DNA of 64,000 bases, taken from the NCBI RefSeq assembly GCF_026151205.1, contig NC_087077.1, forward strand, positions 13,800,983 to 13,864,982. Direction: 5' to 3'. This stretch comes from Bolinopsis microptera. Its lineage: Eukaryota > Ctenophora > Tentaculata > Lobata > Bolinopsidae. The notes below the pieces were generated by a model. The model made no database searches and was not told the DNA's origin. It saw only the letters and a list, made by a program, of their open reading frames with translations. Positions 50,110 through 61,119 of this stretch are shown piece by piece; the stretch's first letter is position 1, and each line of letters begins with the position of its first letter. The position numbers and the translations under genes were made by a program.

Positions 50110-51116
50110 ATTCCTAGTACAGAGTGGTATATTAAGTAATTTTTAATCTGAATATTTTATCTATTGATATGAGCTCACTGTGTTGAATTACATTTTTGCT
50201 TTTTTCACAGTCGAATAGTTTGGTAATTGTCCTTTTTAAGAATTCCATGTAAAAATCAAGATAATAAGCTGAAGACGTATGGTGCTGTGTATCTCATGGA
50301 AAGACAAGGTTAACAATGTTACTTTACATGGTAATTGGTAGCCTACCTAGGCTGCCAAAAAAAAGTTACGAAGCAGGAGATTAAAAATGGCGGGACACTG
50401 CATCAGACATCCTGAGCTACTGACCAGTAATTTATGCTAAATGGGAACCAAAGCAAGGCCGACCAAGACAAAGCTATTTGTCCATGTTACTGAGGGAAGT
50501 TGGGACAAACTCTAAAGAGGAACTGCAAACCCTGATGTATGGAAGGGGTTATCTGGCGTAGATCGGACTTAGTTCCGACCTAGAAGTAGTAGCAGTATAC
50601 CTTTTAAATGTGAATAATCTAATTTAAATCAATAATTTGAATAATATGGTAGGGTACAATTGGAAACGCTTGACTATTCTTCATTCTTCAACTAAAATTT
50701 TGAAAAACTAAACATTTCATTAATCATTAGATGAATAATCTAAAACATATGTACATAATAAACAATGCGAATTGGGTTAACCAAAAACGTAAAAGATTAA
50801 AGTTTAAAATCGAAATCAAATATCGTATTTAAAGTTATATAAAAAAAACAAGTTAATAATAATTCATCAAAGTAACGGAATTGCAAGACACAAAAACTTA
50901 TTGATTAAGATTTATGTACCATGAGTACAATAAAAGTACATAATTTATAAACTTCATTTTTCTATTTTTAGTTTTGATACATTTTCTAGTAGTTATGTTT
51001 TCAGGAGTGCCCATGGCCATTGCTCCACTGGGGTTTTTATTTTAAACTGATTATGATGTAGACAATAAATTAGTCCATTAAATACAATCCGGGCCTTACT
51101 TTCAATCAAAATTATT
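50110..51116. other. Spacer between BTBD9 and the helicase gene
   Basis: AT-rich; no exon or repeat family recognised. It must hold the BTBD9 promoter and the 3' UTR of the upstream helicase gene. Confidence 0.4.
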
Positions 51117-54100
51117 CTAATATCTTGGTAAAGAAGCATGCTCCTGACAATCAGGCACCGTTTTGTAAACAAAATTCTTCTTTTTATATAAAGCGTATTC
51201 TCCCTCTTCATTAACTAGCGGAGTTACAGAAACATTATTGGGAAAACATCGATACCTATCTATCTCAGAAATAGAAAGAGGCGGATCTCCATATATTTTA
51301 TGCAAACATCTCATTACCTCACAATGTTTTTTACGTTCGAAATTGCCAAGTTTACCAATAACAACATGATACACTCTTGCCCTACTCATAACCACGTAAA
51401 GAGGGGAAAAACTCAATTTAATGTAGGTTTCAAAAATCGATTTTGCATTCTTGTAAGCATCTGAAGAGGATGAATTGCACTTCATTATTTGTGGAATATC
51501 CGTTAAATATCTCGGTTCTGAGGGCGGGAAAAATTCCTTAAATTCATATAGATCAGTGATGTGAATAACTGCTTTCCACTCAGTAGCTTGTATAGTGTCC
51601 TTGTCTTCAGTTACTCTAACAGTAACTCCGCCAAAACCATAACATTTCAATGAAAACATTTTATCCATAACCTCATTATCAGCGTTTAATAATATGCAAC
51701 CAAATGAATCTAATATTATAGCTATATCGCTTTGACGAATCTTTTTATCTTTCAGAAGCTCTTCAAGAACATCAATTAATATAGCTAACACAGTTTGCTC
51801 TTGGTAATCACTGTTTTTTACAAGGAAGAATGCTGGTTTTGGTCCATGAATGAGATGACCGGTTTCTTGAAATATGTTGGATATTTCCAAATGATCAAAC
51901 ATTTCCTTCAATGGCACGTTAGAAAGACAATAGTGCTCAGCCTGATCCTTGAATACATTTTCAATACATCTACTAATGTCCACGGTATTTCGAAGGTTTC
52001 TGGCGAGGTACCTAAACATAGTATTGCGGCTGCTTTGGTCACAAATAATCTCATCTTTCAATGCATTTTCAAAATCACTCACATATGTGATCATTCGACG
52101 GTGACGTGTGCTATCAAAACCAAAATCATCGTCCTTGAGGATGCAGGAGGTCATTTGAGAATGATCATAAATTAGCCACAAATAAGGAGGATTGGTGTCA
52201 TTTGAATTTCTTGTGTATCTTCTTCTCATGGCAGTGATAAGTTCATGCAACAACGTCTTTGAATAATCTTTAATGAACATGAAAGGTGGTTTCATTGTAA
52301 TTGAGCTAAATATGGTATCCACTGCATTATGAAAATCATCTATGAAAATGTGGTTATCTTTATTACAGATGACACTCAATAAACCATGCTTGATAGAATC
52401 CTCAGTTTCGTTCGACTGTGGCCAAAACGTTGTGTCCTTCAGTGCAGAATGGTGCAAAATAAAAGCGTCAAAATTGCTCTGAGTGCTATGAAAATCTTGG
52501 TAAAAATCGTCATTTCTCTGTAATCGCATTTTCCGTAAATCATGTTTTTCACCACCTAAAACAACGTGAGATCTACTTGTTTCCATTCCAGCTTTTTTAA
52601 ACAGCTCAGCAATATCATCAAGCCCAAATGATCCAGTAATTAATACGAATTTTCTTCTTGGGGAGTTATTCGGTTCCTGTCTTTGGAACACTTGGATCAT
52701 CTTCCCTAACAATAACAATGTCTTTCCCGAGCCAGCTGGTCCCATGATGAACTGAGTAACCTTATCATCTTCAAAGATTGCTTCTTGTTTGTTAGTTAAA
52801 CAGTCAACATCAAAATAAGTTTGAAAGATTTTTGGACTTTTTTTGACACCTTCGGAAACTGGCTTCAGTTTATTTTGTGTGATTTCTGCTGAGCGAACTG
52901 CATCATCAATTTCTTTCACAGAATGTCCCAAACTGCAGATTTCAATATCACATGAATCATTCTGGTTTATGCACCAAATGCCAACTAGAGTAGATGTTAA
53001 ATGATGAATATCTTTTGAATTCTTTTCTCTTTCCATGCAGACTTTAGTCAGGTAGGCTGTGATGTTATTTTCCCACCAAGCACCAAAGTTCTGGACATCA
53101 TCTTGATAAATAATCCCAGTTTTTCCAAAATCATTGTATGCTGGAAATTTACTTGTAGTTTCCTTATTCGCCTTTGGAAATGCTGTGTATTCCAAGACAT
53201 CGACAGTTGACTGATTGATGTTCCAGATGTTGCAGATATTCGTGATTAAGCTTTTTGCTCTGCCCAGTTGCTTACGTGATCCTTTCACATTTCGTTTAAA
53301 TGAGTTGTTTGTGATATTTAAGGGTGACTTTACTTCAATAAGGACGATGGCAAAATCTCTAACAATAACAACAAAGTCCTGTTCCCCCTCTGACGATTCT
53401 TTAGACCCTGAGAACAAACAAGCTTGGCTTTTTGAGAACTTGAAACTGTGTAGAACAGTTATCTTTTTTCTGAGTACTAAGCTCTCGAGTGCCCTGTAAA
53501 GGTCGACCTCTGCATCATATTGAAGCTGGGCTTCTTGATGCTTTATGCTGGAATGGGAGTTATCTGCTTCAGAGAAGGCATCAACAAATATCTGCCGTGG
53601 CGCTCTAGGAAACAAAATCGGATTCTCATTCACAGTTTCATATTTTCTGACACGGTTGATGTAAATCCTCTTAATCATATCACCTGCTGCCAAAATCTTT
53701 TCTACCGAGAGTTCATCTGAAAAGTAATCATATATTGATTTGAGAATGGTGAAATTTGATAACGTCATCATAAATGCATTTCTAGTCATTTTGAACACTT
53801 AAATTTTAACTGCCTAGGTTGATTCTCAGTTTCAGAAAGTTAAAAATGGTAAAAATTAAGTACTAAATACTATACCTGATCGTGAGAGAGATAACTTCAC
53901 ATCTTCATAAACCTGACAAATATGTAATGTAATCTTCTAGACAAGATTCATATTATGAACACTCTGTACAACTTTACTTTTTAACTAGTACAAATTTGGC
54001 AAACATGAACAACTTTTTAATCTAATTTACTGTATCACAATTCGAATTAAACATCACTTTAATTCTTGTTTCGGATAACATCGTTTTTTCAGGTGAATTT

Positions 54101-54867
54101 AGCACTATAGTTTACCCTTATTTGATATTTTACAGTTTATAATCACCTTCTCAAGATCGTTTCCGACACTCAATTTACTGTTCAAAGACAGAGCTTCTTC
54201 ATACTTCCACATAGCATTGTATACATCTCCAAGTTTCCAGAGTGCTCTACCCATCCGGGCTATGGACCTTAAACAATAAATAATGCACTTATTAAGTTAT
54301 TATATGCATATAATAAGACAAGTTATTTAACTTGTAACTTCTTATTTATCTAGTAGAATGATAACTGAGGCCGATGTAGATACATTTGTGAAGAATATTC
54401 AATTATGTGAGTCAAATAGTTTTATTTCTATACACGTGATAAGGACATACTTTGATAAATCCAAGCTACTTGCTCCGTGAGATTCACCAACTTTGAAAGC
54501 TTCGTCACATACTTCTTTTGCCAAGCCGTACTCATTTTCTTCCATGTGCACAGCTGAAATTTCAGTAAATATTCACTATCTAGTAAAATAAATATCACTA
54601 TTATATTGATTTTGAGTTTTTAACAAGAAAATGTATTCAAATAAATAAATGTATACAAATATTGTACTGCACTTCCAAAACAACAAGAGACAAATTACCT
54701 GCAATATTGTTATAAAAAGATATTTCAGCAGGATGAAGCAATATAGCCACTTCATAGTAGGCAACCGCTTCTTCGTACTGTTTTTCTTTAAAAGCAAGAT
54801 TCCCTAGTTCTTTTAGTTTAATAGCTGTTTCTCGTACATTTTCATACCCGGCTGACGATTCTGCCAT
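51117..54867 (-). CDS. TPR - NERD nuclease-related - SF1 helicase protein
   Basis: Predicted exons 54699-54867, 54451-54553, 54147-54267, 53876-53912 and 51117-53797 total 3111 nt, 1036 aa. Residues about 10-125 are a STIP1/HOP-like three-TPR domain (AIKLKELGNLAFKEKQYEE, FYNNIAAVHMEENEYGLA, SIARMGRALWKLGDVYNA) keeping the K, N, N, K and R of the carboxylate clamp for EEVD tails. Residues about 240-310 are a NERD domain with EQDFVVIVRD and IEVK (D284, E298, K300). Residues about 480-980 are a UvrD-like SF1 helicase: LTNKQEAI, Walker A GPAGSGKT (496-503), IFIDDFHN, LWLIYDHSQ, TEWKAVI and YVVMSRAR. The large last exon alone encodes NERD plus helicase (Met at 53789), so it could instead be a separate intronless gene. 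The 78-nt intron joining them uses the only acceptor that keeps frame. Confidence 0.7.
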
Positions 54868-55461
54868 TATACGTCAACCTAGCTATTAAAAACGATTTAG
54901 AATCGTGAAGACGATTTTATAGCTTAGACTTAGAGTATAGTAGGCTAATACAATTTCATCTCAGTAATGTAACCGTTTGTGCTTAATATAATAATTGATG
55001 CAATAAAGTAAAAACGGGATGATACATTATAGAAACTTCAAAAGAAAGAGAAACTACCAATACAACAAAACAAATATTCAATATTCATGTGTCACCACGT
55101 TATAAAAATATAATGACGAAAAACATTACAATTTGTTTTGGTAAATTTTAACCTTTTTCAAGGTCAAACCACTGAATATAAAGCATGATCAAATATTATA
55201 CAAATTATTTAAATAATCAAAACAAAAGTCTGATAATCAATTGTATACTTAAAATAATTATATTTTGTTGCAACATATCTTTGATATATAGCTAATGGTT
55301 GCGGTTGAAAGATTGGCAGTCGGGTTGCTAAGATCACAATATGACAATGATGCCCTAAACATTTGTTCATTTTTGGCCTTATTTAAGGCATGAGCCATGA
55401 TTGTCTACAATCTTGATTTATCTGCTCATCTAAGTCAAACTACTGTAGACTTTTTTATTCT
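54868..55461. other. Spacer between the helicase gene and the DHHC gene
   Basis: AT-rich; no exon seen. Promoter region of the TPR-NERD-helicase gene and 3' UTR of the DHHC gene are expected here. Confidence 0.4.
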
Positions 55462-57236
55462 TTACATAACTTTAGTCACTCCATACTGTTTTTGCACAGT
55501 TGACTGATGGGTTGGATCTACATAGAACTTGTACCATTTCTTTCCAAATACCTGTAAATTATTTAAGATCATGAAACCAAATGGGTTGCCATTTGCCAAC
55601 GCTCTAAAAATTAAGCAGAATTTAAAAATAACAGTCGACAAAACAAGTTGAACTCAAAATGACACAAAATGATGACCATATTATTATCATACCTCTCTAA
55701 TTCTATCCAATTTCGACATCTTTAGAACACCACTGCTAGCGATGGGCATAGATTTGGTCAGGTATGGTTTGTTGTGGAATAGCAACTGAGAGGATTAAGA
55801 GGTCAGATTTTGATTTTTTTGAATCTTTGAAATATTGTATACCTAAAGCACAATAACGATCATGTCTACTAAATTTTAGAGAAATTTATTGAACAAATGT
55901 AATCAACTGTAAATAGAAAAGTGCCACTCACGTTATACTCATGGTAGTTCAGTATGATTGAACCAATAAAGGCAGTAAAGGATATCACTATATTGAGAGA
56001 TATTAGGCAATGAGACAAGGATACATATCCAAGAAAGTACCATAGCACCTGTAAAGAAAATCTTTCAAATAAGTCATAGTAATATTACCTAAATTTAATT
56101 TATAGGGAGATCTCTCAGCTGTTAAAATCAAGAAAATATTGTATAGGCTTTTCATTTAAACTCAATTGTGAATACCTGAATAGGAGCAACCACAGTCAGG
56201 AGCAGAGTTCCAGGAGTCTCATGTGTAGTGATGTAGATCAGATTAGCGCTACAGTAGGTCAAGGTCAGTCCAAACATTGATGTAATAAGAACCTGTGAAG
56301 TATAATGTTTTTTCTTGAATCTAATTTGCACATGGGTGGACACAAATAAAACTTCGAACTATAACGGAGATACTATGCATCTGATGATCAACTAATCTCA
56401 ATCTTGACTTCTATTTTCTCACATTTTTAAACACGGCTGGGACTGTAGATTTACACAATAATAATGATTTACGTATTAATAATAGTTAAATACTCACCAT
56501 GAAGAAAGGGAGACTGTTTTGGCCAATACATTTGGCCACAAAGTGGCAGTGGTGATCTCTTTGTATAATACAAATATCACATTGATGGCAATGCCTCGAA
56601 TTGATAGGCACACTACCTAAATTTGAAGAAAAACTGTTAATTGAAGTTGAAAATTATACCATGCAGTGTAATACGTAAAATAACAGTTTGAAATGTTATT
56701 AAATGATTTTCAGTTTGATTGAAATTTTAAGTTTTGTTTAAGAGTTTTGTTGACTATCAAAAACTGCAATAATTTAATCTACTGGATCTCACCAGAACAA
56801 CCACTGTAAGGGCAATATCTCCAGCCATCTGTTTGAATGCTGGGGGCTTTCCCAGCAGATTTTGCAGAGCTGTCAACCTTAACACATTTCCAATAGTTAA
56901 TCACTGTCATCGACACAAAAACCAATGTTGGAGGAAGAAACAGCCCGATGTAACCTGACAAACAAATTGATTGAAACAAAAGAGAAGAATATCTCCAAAG
57001 CCAAAGTTTAAAAAACAAAACTGGTAGATGTTACTCTCCTCTTTTAAACAACATCATGTAATGAGGCTCCCGATCCATCTCATATTCAGAACAAGGATAA
57101 CTTCTTTACAAAACAAACCTATCTCTCTCTGGACTAGAAATACTTGGACGGCAGCAGTGAAGATGATGAGGAAAAATGTGAAGAATATCACAAACTTGCG
57201 TACCCTCTCTTTGCTAGACTGTGTAGCATCTGCCAT
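55462..57236 (-). CDS. DHHC-type protein S-acyltransferase
   Basis: Seven exons in consistent phase: 57119-57236, 56793-56954, 56498-56616, 56176-56292, 55932-56048, 55693-55785 and 55462-55551. The total is 816 nt, 271 aa. A first hydrophobic helix (KFVIFFTFFLIIFTAAVQVF) is followed by a second (YIGLFLPPTLVFVSMTVI), then the Cys-rich domain with HCHQCDICIIQRDHHC; the catalytic DHHC is at residues 114-117. Two further hydrophobic segments follow. Enzymes of this family transfer palmitate to cysteines of substrate proteins at Golgi or plasma membranes. No clear TTxE motif is visible after the last helix. Short length and the divergent Cys-rich domain suggest a ZDHHC22/24-like member, but I cannot assign the orthologue. 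Confidence 0.88.
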
Positions 57237-58690
57237 AGATTCTCGGAATACTGGATAATAATAATTATTAAATTATACAATTTTGCAACATAAATGAATA
57301 TTCAACAATTTAAATATGAAATAAAACAAAAGTTAAATTTATTACCATTTATTCAATCGATACATGATATCATAAACTAATACTGGAAACACACAGCAAA
57401 ATGGATGTCTTAAACTATAATTTTGTTGTAACAAATAATCTAATAGTTCAAAGATAAATTTTAGTTAAGTATGAAATGCCACCACATCATAGTTAATGAT
57501 AATGATAATTCTATACAGTTACATAATTGAAACAATAATTGAATCAACAACAATAATTGAATCAACAACAATCTCGTCTTTTCTCAAAAAAAATTGTCTT
57601 TTCTCAACATAGTAAGGGTAAAAGAGTATTTTTAAATTATAAAATTCAGTCTAGGATTGATCTATAACTTAAAATTTAAAATTCTAGCAGGAGCTGTCTA
57701 ATTTTTAAACAGTTGGTTGCAGAGCTGGCAGGACCATCTTAAATGTAGCTGGTAAAAGGACCAAGTTGCATGTACGTTAGGGCTTCAAAGAACCCCTGGG
57801 GTCTACAGTGTATTAATAAGAACAGGCCATATGCATCCAGATGTATCTATGTATTTATTTATTCCGGAGCTTTAGTTGCATGATATCTATATTATATTTT
57901 AAACTTGACGAAATTTCCCCGGCAACGGGGACATAGAAGAAAAAACACCGAAAATCGACCTCAAAATGACCCTCTGGTGATGCCAAACCCAGCTCGCAAA
58001 TGGAGTTGAAACCTCGCCATTTTTAGCAGGGTTGTAGAAAAAGGATAGGAATAGGCTATAGCATTCTTAGAATTTTGATTTAGGCTTTAGATTTTTTATA
58101 ATTAACGTCGGAAGTGAGGTTAAATAATCGTTAGAATAATGGCATTATTTAAGCAAAGGTTTACTGCGCTGTTGCGTAGCAACGATAAAAATGCACGTGC
58201 GCGAGCAACCACAGATTAACAACGGGCGTTGTTATGCTATATGATACGTCATAATTTCAAAACTAGCTCACATTTACGCTCACGCTATGACTTGTTATAA
58301 CTTTGTTTGTGATTGCAATATTTTGATGCAGTAAAAAGTATCGATACTTTTTTTTCGATACTAAATTCGCTAGAGCTACACACAATGCTGACATGACGCC
58401 GCGCACACACAATCAACAAAAATATTGTTGTTTTCTAATTACGCAAATAACTTTGCGCAGTTAAACATTTTAATTGCCTGGCAATAATTCAATTGACTGT
58501 CATTCTCGATTGAAATATCAGAATTTCACAACTAGCTCACATTTACCCTCATGACGCTATATACCTATATATATTTATAACTTTGGTTGTGATTGAAATT
58601 TTTTGATGCGGTAAAAAGTATCGTTTTGGGGCTATATGATGAAGAGAAATTAAAACATAACTGATGCTTAAAATTTCCTCGAACAAAGCT
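57237..58690. repeat. Intergenic stretch with a local duplication
   Basis: No gene seen. A segment CTAGCTCACATTTACGCTC through GTAAAAAGTATCG at about 58260-58345 recurs at about 58522-58623 (AACTAGCTCACATTTACCCTC through GCGGTAAAAAGTATCG), a local tandem duplication of roughly 260 bp period. Confidence 0.65.
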
Positions 58691-58779
58691 TTCGACTAGC
58701 GACGGGTTTCTAGTAGTTGATATTTTATAGGTTCATATTTAGAGGTTAGTTCATCCTTGCATGCTAATTTTCCATCCAA

Positions 58780-59235
58780 ATGCATAGTGTAAATAAAACA
58801 TGCCCTTCTACGATACAAGGTTTGAGAGGACTCTTTGATGTGCGCATTTTCAATCCTAAATCGCCTACATATCAAGGAAAGACCATGCCACAGCTCTACA
58901 CTCTGCACGAGAATGAGAAAAAGAACCAGTACATGAACCGAGTGCTACAATTGGAGAAAGGGTCATTCGTCCCCCTTGTATTTACCACTACAGGAGGAAT
59001 GGCACCGGAGGCCAAGCGTTTCATAAGGAGACTTGCTGTGTTGATAGCCACCAAGACAAAGGAGGACTACAGCCAGGTGATGTGTAACATCAGGACACGC
59101 CTGAGCATGGATATAATGAGGAGTGTGCTAGTAGCAGTTAGAGGTGTACGTGGAAAGGCAAAGAAGGCATGGACTGCCCCTATATCCAATGTCTCCTTCA
59201 ACCTGATACCTGAGGAGAAGAGCTACGAGGGATAG
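58780..59235 (+). pseudogene. C-terminal tail of an RT-bearing mobile element
   Basis: A 151-codon plus-strand frame contains GLFDVRIFNPKSPTY, HENEKKNQYMNRVLQLEKG, SFVPLVFTTTGGMAPEAKRF and DIMRSVLVAVRGVRGK. This pattern (FDVRxFNP, then ATGGM-like and AIRGxR-like blocks) is the C-terminal end of a pol-like protein in repetitive elements of invertebrates, which I recognise but cannot name to a clade. The upstream pol is missing, so this is a 5'-truncated copy; the Met at 58780 need not be real. The frame is uninterrupted, suggesting a young insertion. Confidence 0.65.
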
Positions 59236-59239
59236 ATGA

Positions 59240-59840
59240 TATCTATTGCTCAGGATTTACGATTGTGCTCTGCCAATTGCATCACTTGATTTAATTTATT
59301 GTATATATACTGTTTGACATTTTTTCACGATACAAGGTTTATTCATAACTTTGGTCAAGACCAAGATTTAACAATCCATATTCTTTTGATATAAACGTGT
59401 TTTTATTTATTTGTGATCTATATGAGACACCACTATCAGAAGTCTCTTATAACCTCATCCCTGCCCCTATGATGGAGTAGATGTGTATATATCTGATTGT
59501 TGATATTTCATATTATATAATATTGGTAGCGATGGACAATTTCCGTTACCTCTGTATTGTGCTCTGCCAATTGCAACACTTGAATTACTTTATTGTATAT
59601 ATACTGTTTGACACTTTTTCCACATTAGTTAAAAACAATTTGTGATCTATTCCTCAACCCTACTTCACAACAAAAACTTGTCGGACCACCGATGAAACAC
59701 GGTTGCAGAAGAAGAGAGCCCAATTATTATCTTCTATTCTGAGACCGTGTATACTATAAACTGGCTAATATATATAACAGCAGTGAAACAATTTTCTGGA
59801 ATCATTGCAGTCGTGAATGATATTTAATTTTAATTATATC
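59240..59840 (+). repeat. 3' region of the truncated element with a 295-bp duplication
   Basis: GTGCTCTGCCAATTGCA followed by ATTGTATATATACTGTTTGA occurs at about 59264-59330 and again at about 59559-59625. A related GATATAAACGT...TTTATTTGTGAT segment occurs at about 59389 and again at about 60671. Probably untranslated tail sequence of the element above, partly duplicated. Confidence 0.65.
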
Positions 59841-59844
59841 ATGT

Positions 59845-60027
59845 TTTACCTCCAGGCTATTATGTTCATAAACAATAATTAAGATTCGGCGGAATGACAG
59901 GCTGAGCGCGCCGCCCAGTAAATTATGTTTAAACTAGTATACAATTTACTGGGCCGCGCTCAGCCTGCCATTTCGCCTAATCTCTATTGTTAATTATGAA
60001 CATGATCGCCTGAGGTCCCCAGGTAAG
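59845..60027. repeat. Two TTACTGGGC-family arms, tail to tail
   Basis: A reverse arm (59845-59921, ending GCGCGCCGCCCAGTAA) and a forward arm (59945-60027, starting TTACTGGGCCGCGCTCAGCC) face outward with 23 bp between their outer tips. This is the reverse of the intact arrangement at 10551-10966, so it derives from two copies or a rearranged one. Confidence 0.8.
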
Positions 60028-60370
60028 TATACAATACATATGACTTTTAAAGTAAAGTAAAGTAAAATAAGATTGATGACATCACATCTTCATGACAAAT
60101 GTCTACAAAATATCATCGCACTATGTAAAAATATACAACATGCAATAAATACTTCCCACCACCAACATTGATTATTTACCAAATAAAAGATTTGACAATA
60201 CATACTCTTTTTATATAAATTATCCAAACAATATATATATACACATAATCTAATTGTCACAATGACCTTCACATAGCTATGTGTATACGCGTACTGCGTG
60301 ACGCGCTTGTTTCACGCAAGTAGAATATATTTGCCGCCTTCGGCGGTCGCGCGCTACTGCAAGCGAGAGT

Positions 60371-60618
60371 CACAGGGGGAGCTGAAACCAGGTTTTCGAT
60401 CAAACGCTGCCATGTGTAGACAAACGTCGCCAAAAGTTGCTCTCGTCCAATGAAATCGCTGCATTATGTAAGCCAAGCTCCGCATATGAATATATGTAAT
60501 TCAATTATGCATACTGACTTGCAAAATGCAGCGATTTCATTGGACGAGAGCAACTGTTGGCGACGTTTGACTACAAATGGCAGCATTTGATCGAAAACCT
60601 GGTTTCAGCCCCCCCTGT
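60371..60618. mobile_element. Long-TIR MITE with CACAGGGGG ends (248 bp)
   Basis: Arms of about 95 bp: CACAGGGGGAGCTGAAACCA on the left and its near complement ending CCCCCTGTG on the right, both running through CGATCAAA, GGCAGC or GCTGCC, and GAAATCGCTGCATT. A CACAGGG start fits hAT-like elements, but no clear 8-bp target duplication was found. A half copy lies at about 61245-61402. Confidence 0.8.
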
Positions 60619-60789
60619 GGAGTGCTCTGGTTAGAGCAAACAATGACCGTATATAAAAACAACTCTTTTTTGATATAAACGTTCCTTTCTTTATTTGTGA
60701 TTTATATTTTGCTGCAGGATCGATGCTTCCTTTATATATATTAAAAGGGTTTGCACTGATTTTTTGTAAAAACTTAATTTCGCGTCGAG

Positions 60790-60903
60790 TCGTCATACGT
60801 TGTATGACCCGCCGCGCACGAGTGCTCGGCTCCCCCTGTATCGTAGAAACTATACAGGGGTTTCTGTAGTGAAACGAACGTGGGGGTCACGACGTGATAC
60901 AAA
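60790..60903 (+). mobile_element. Triple-hairpin MITE, copy 3 (about 114 bp)
   Basis: Starts TCGTCATACGTTGTATGAC (TTGT altered to TCGT) and ends GTGATACAA. It keeps CCCCCTGTATCGTAG and its partial complement as a third stem. Flanks share only TCGAG, so the target duplication has decayed. Confidence 0.8.
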
Positions 60904-61014
60904 TTTCGAGATAACAATCGATCATCAAACTAGGGCCTGCATGTCCAGAGTTTTGAGGGGGTACTGGTTAACGGGTGATACTTGTAAAATATTTGTTCCA
61001 ACTCGGCGCGCGTC

Positions 61015-61103
61015 TTGTCATACGTTGTATGACCCGCCGCACACGAAGTGCGCGGCTCCCCCCACTATAGTGAAGCGACCGTGGGGGTCACCACGTGATA
61101 CAA
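61015..61103 (+). mobile_element. Triple-hairpin MITE, copy 4 (89 bp)
   Basis: TTGTCATACG to GATACAA, flanked by a perfect 8-bp duplication CGCGCGTC (61007-61014 and 61104-61111). The third stem is deleted. It has inserted into an AACGGGTGATAC-type element end, so it is younger than that family here. Confidence 0.92.
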
Positions 61104-61119
61104 CGCGCGTCTTGGTAGT

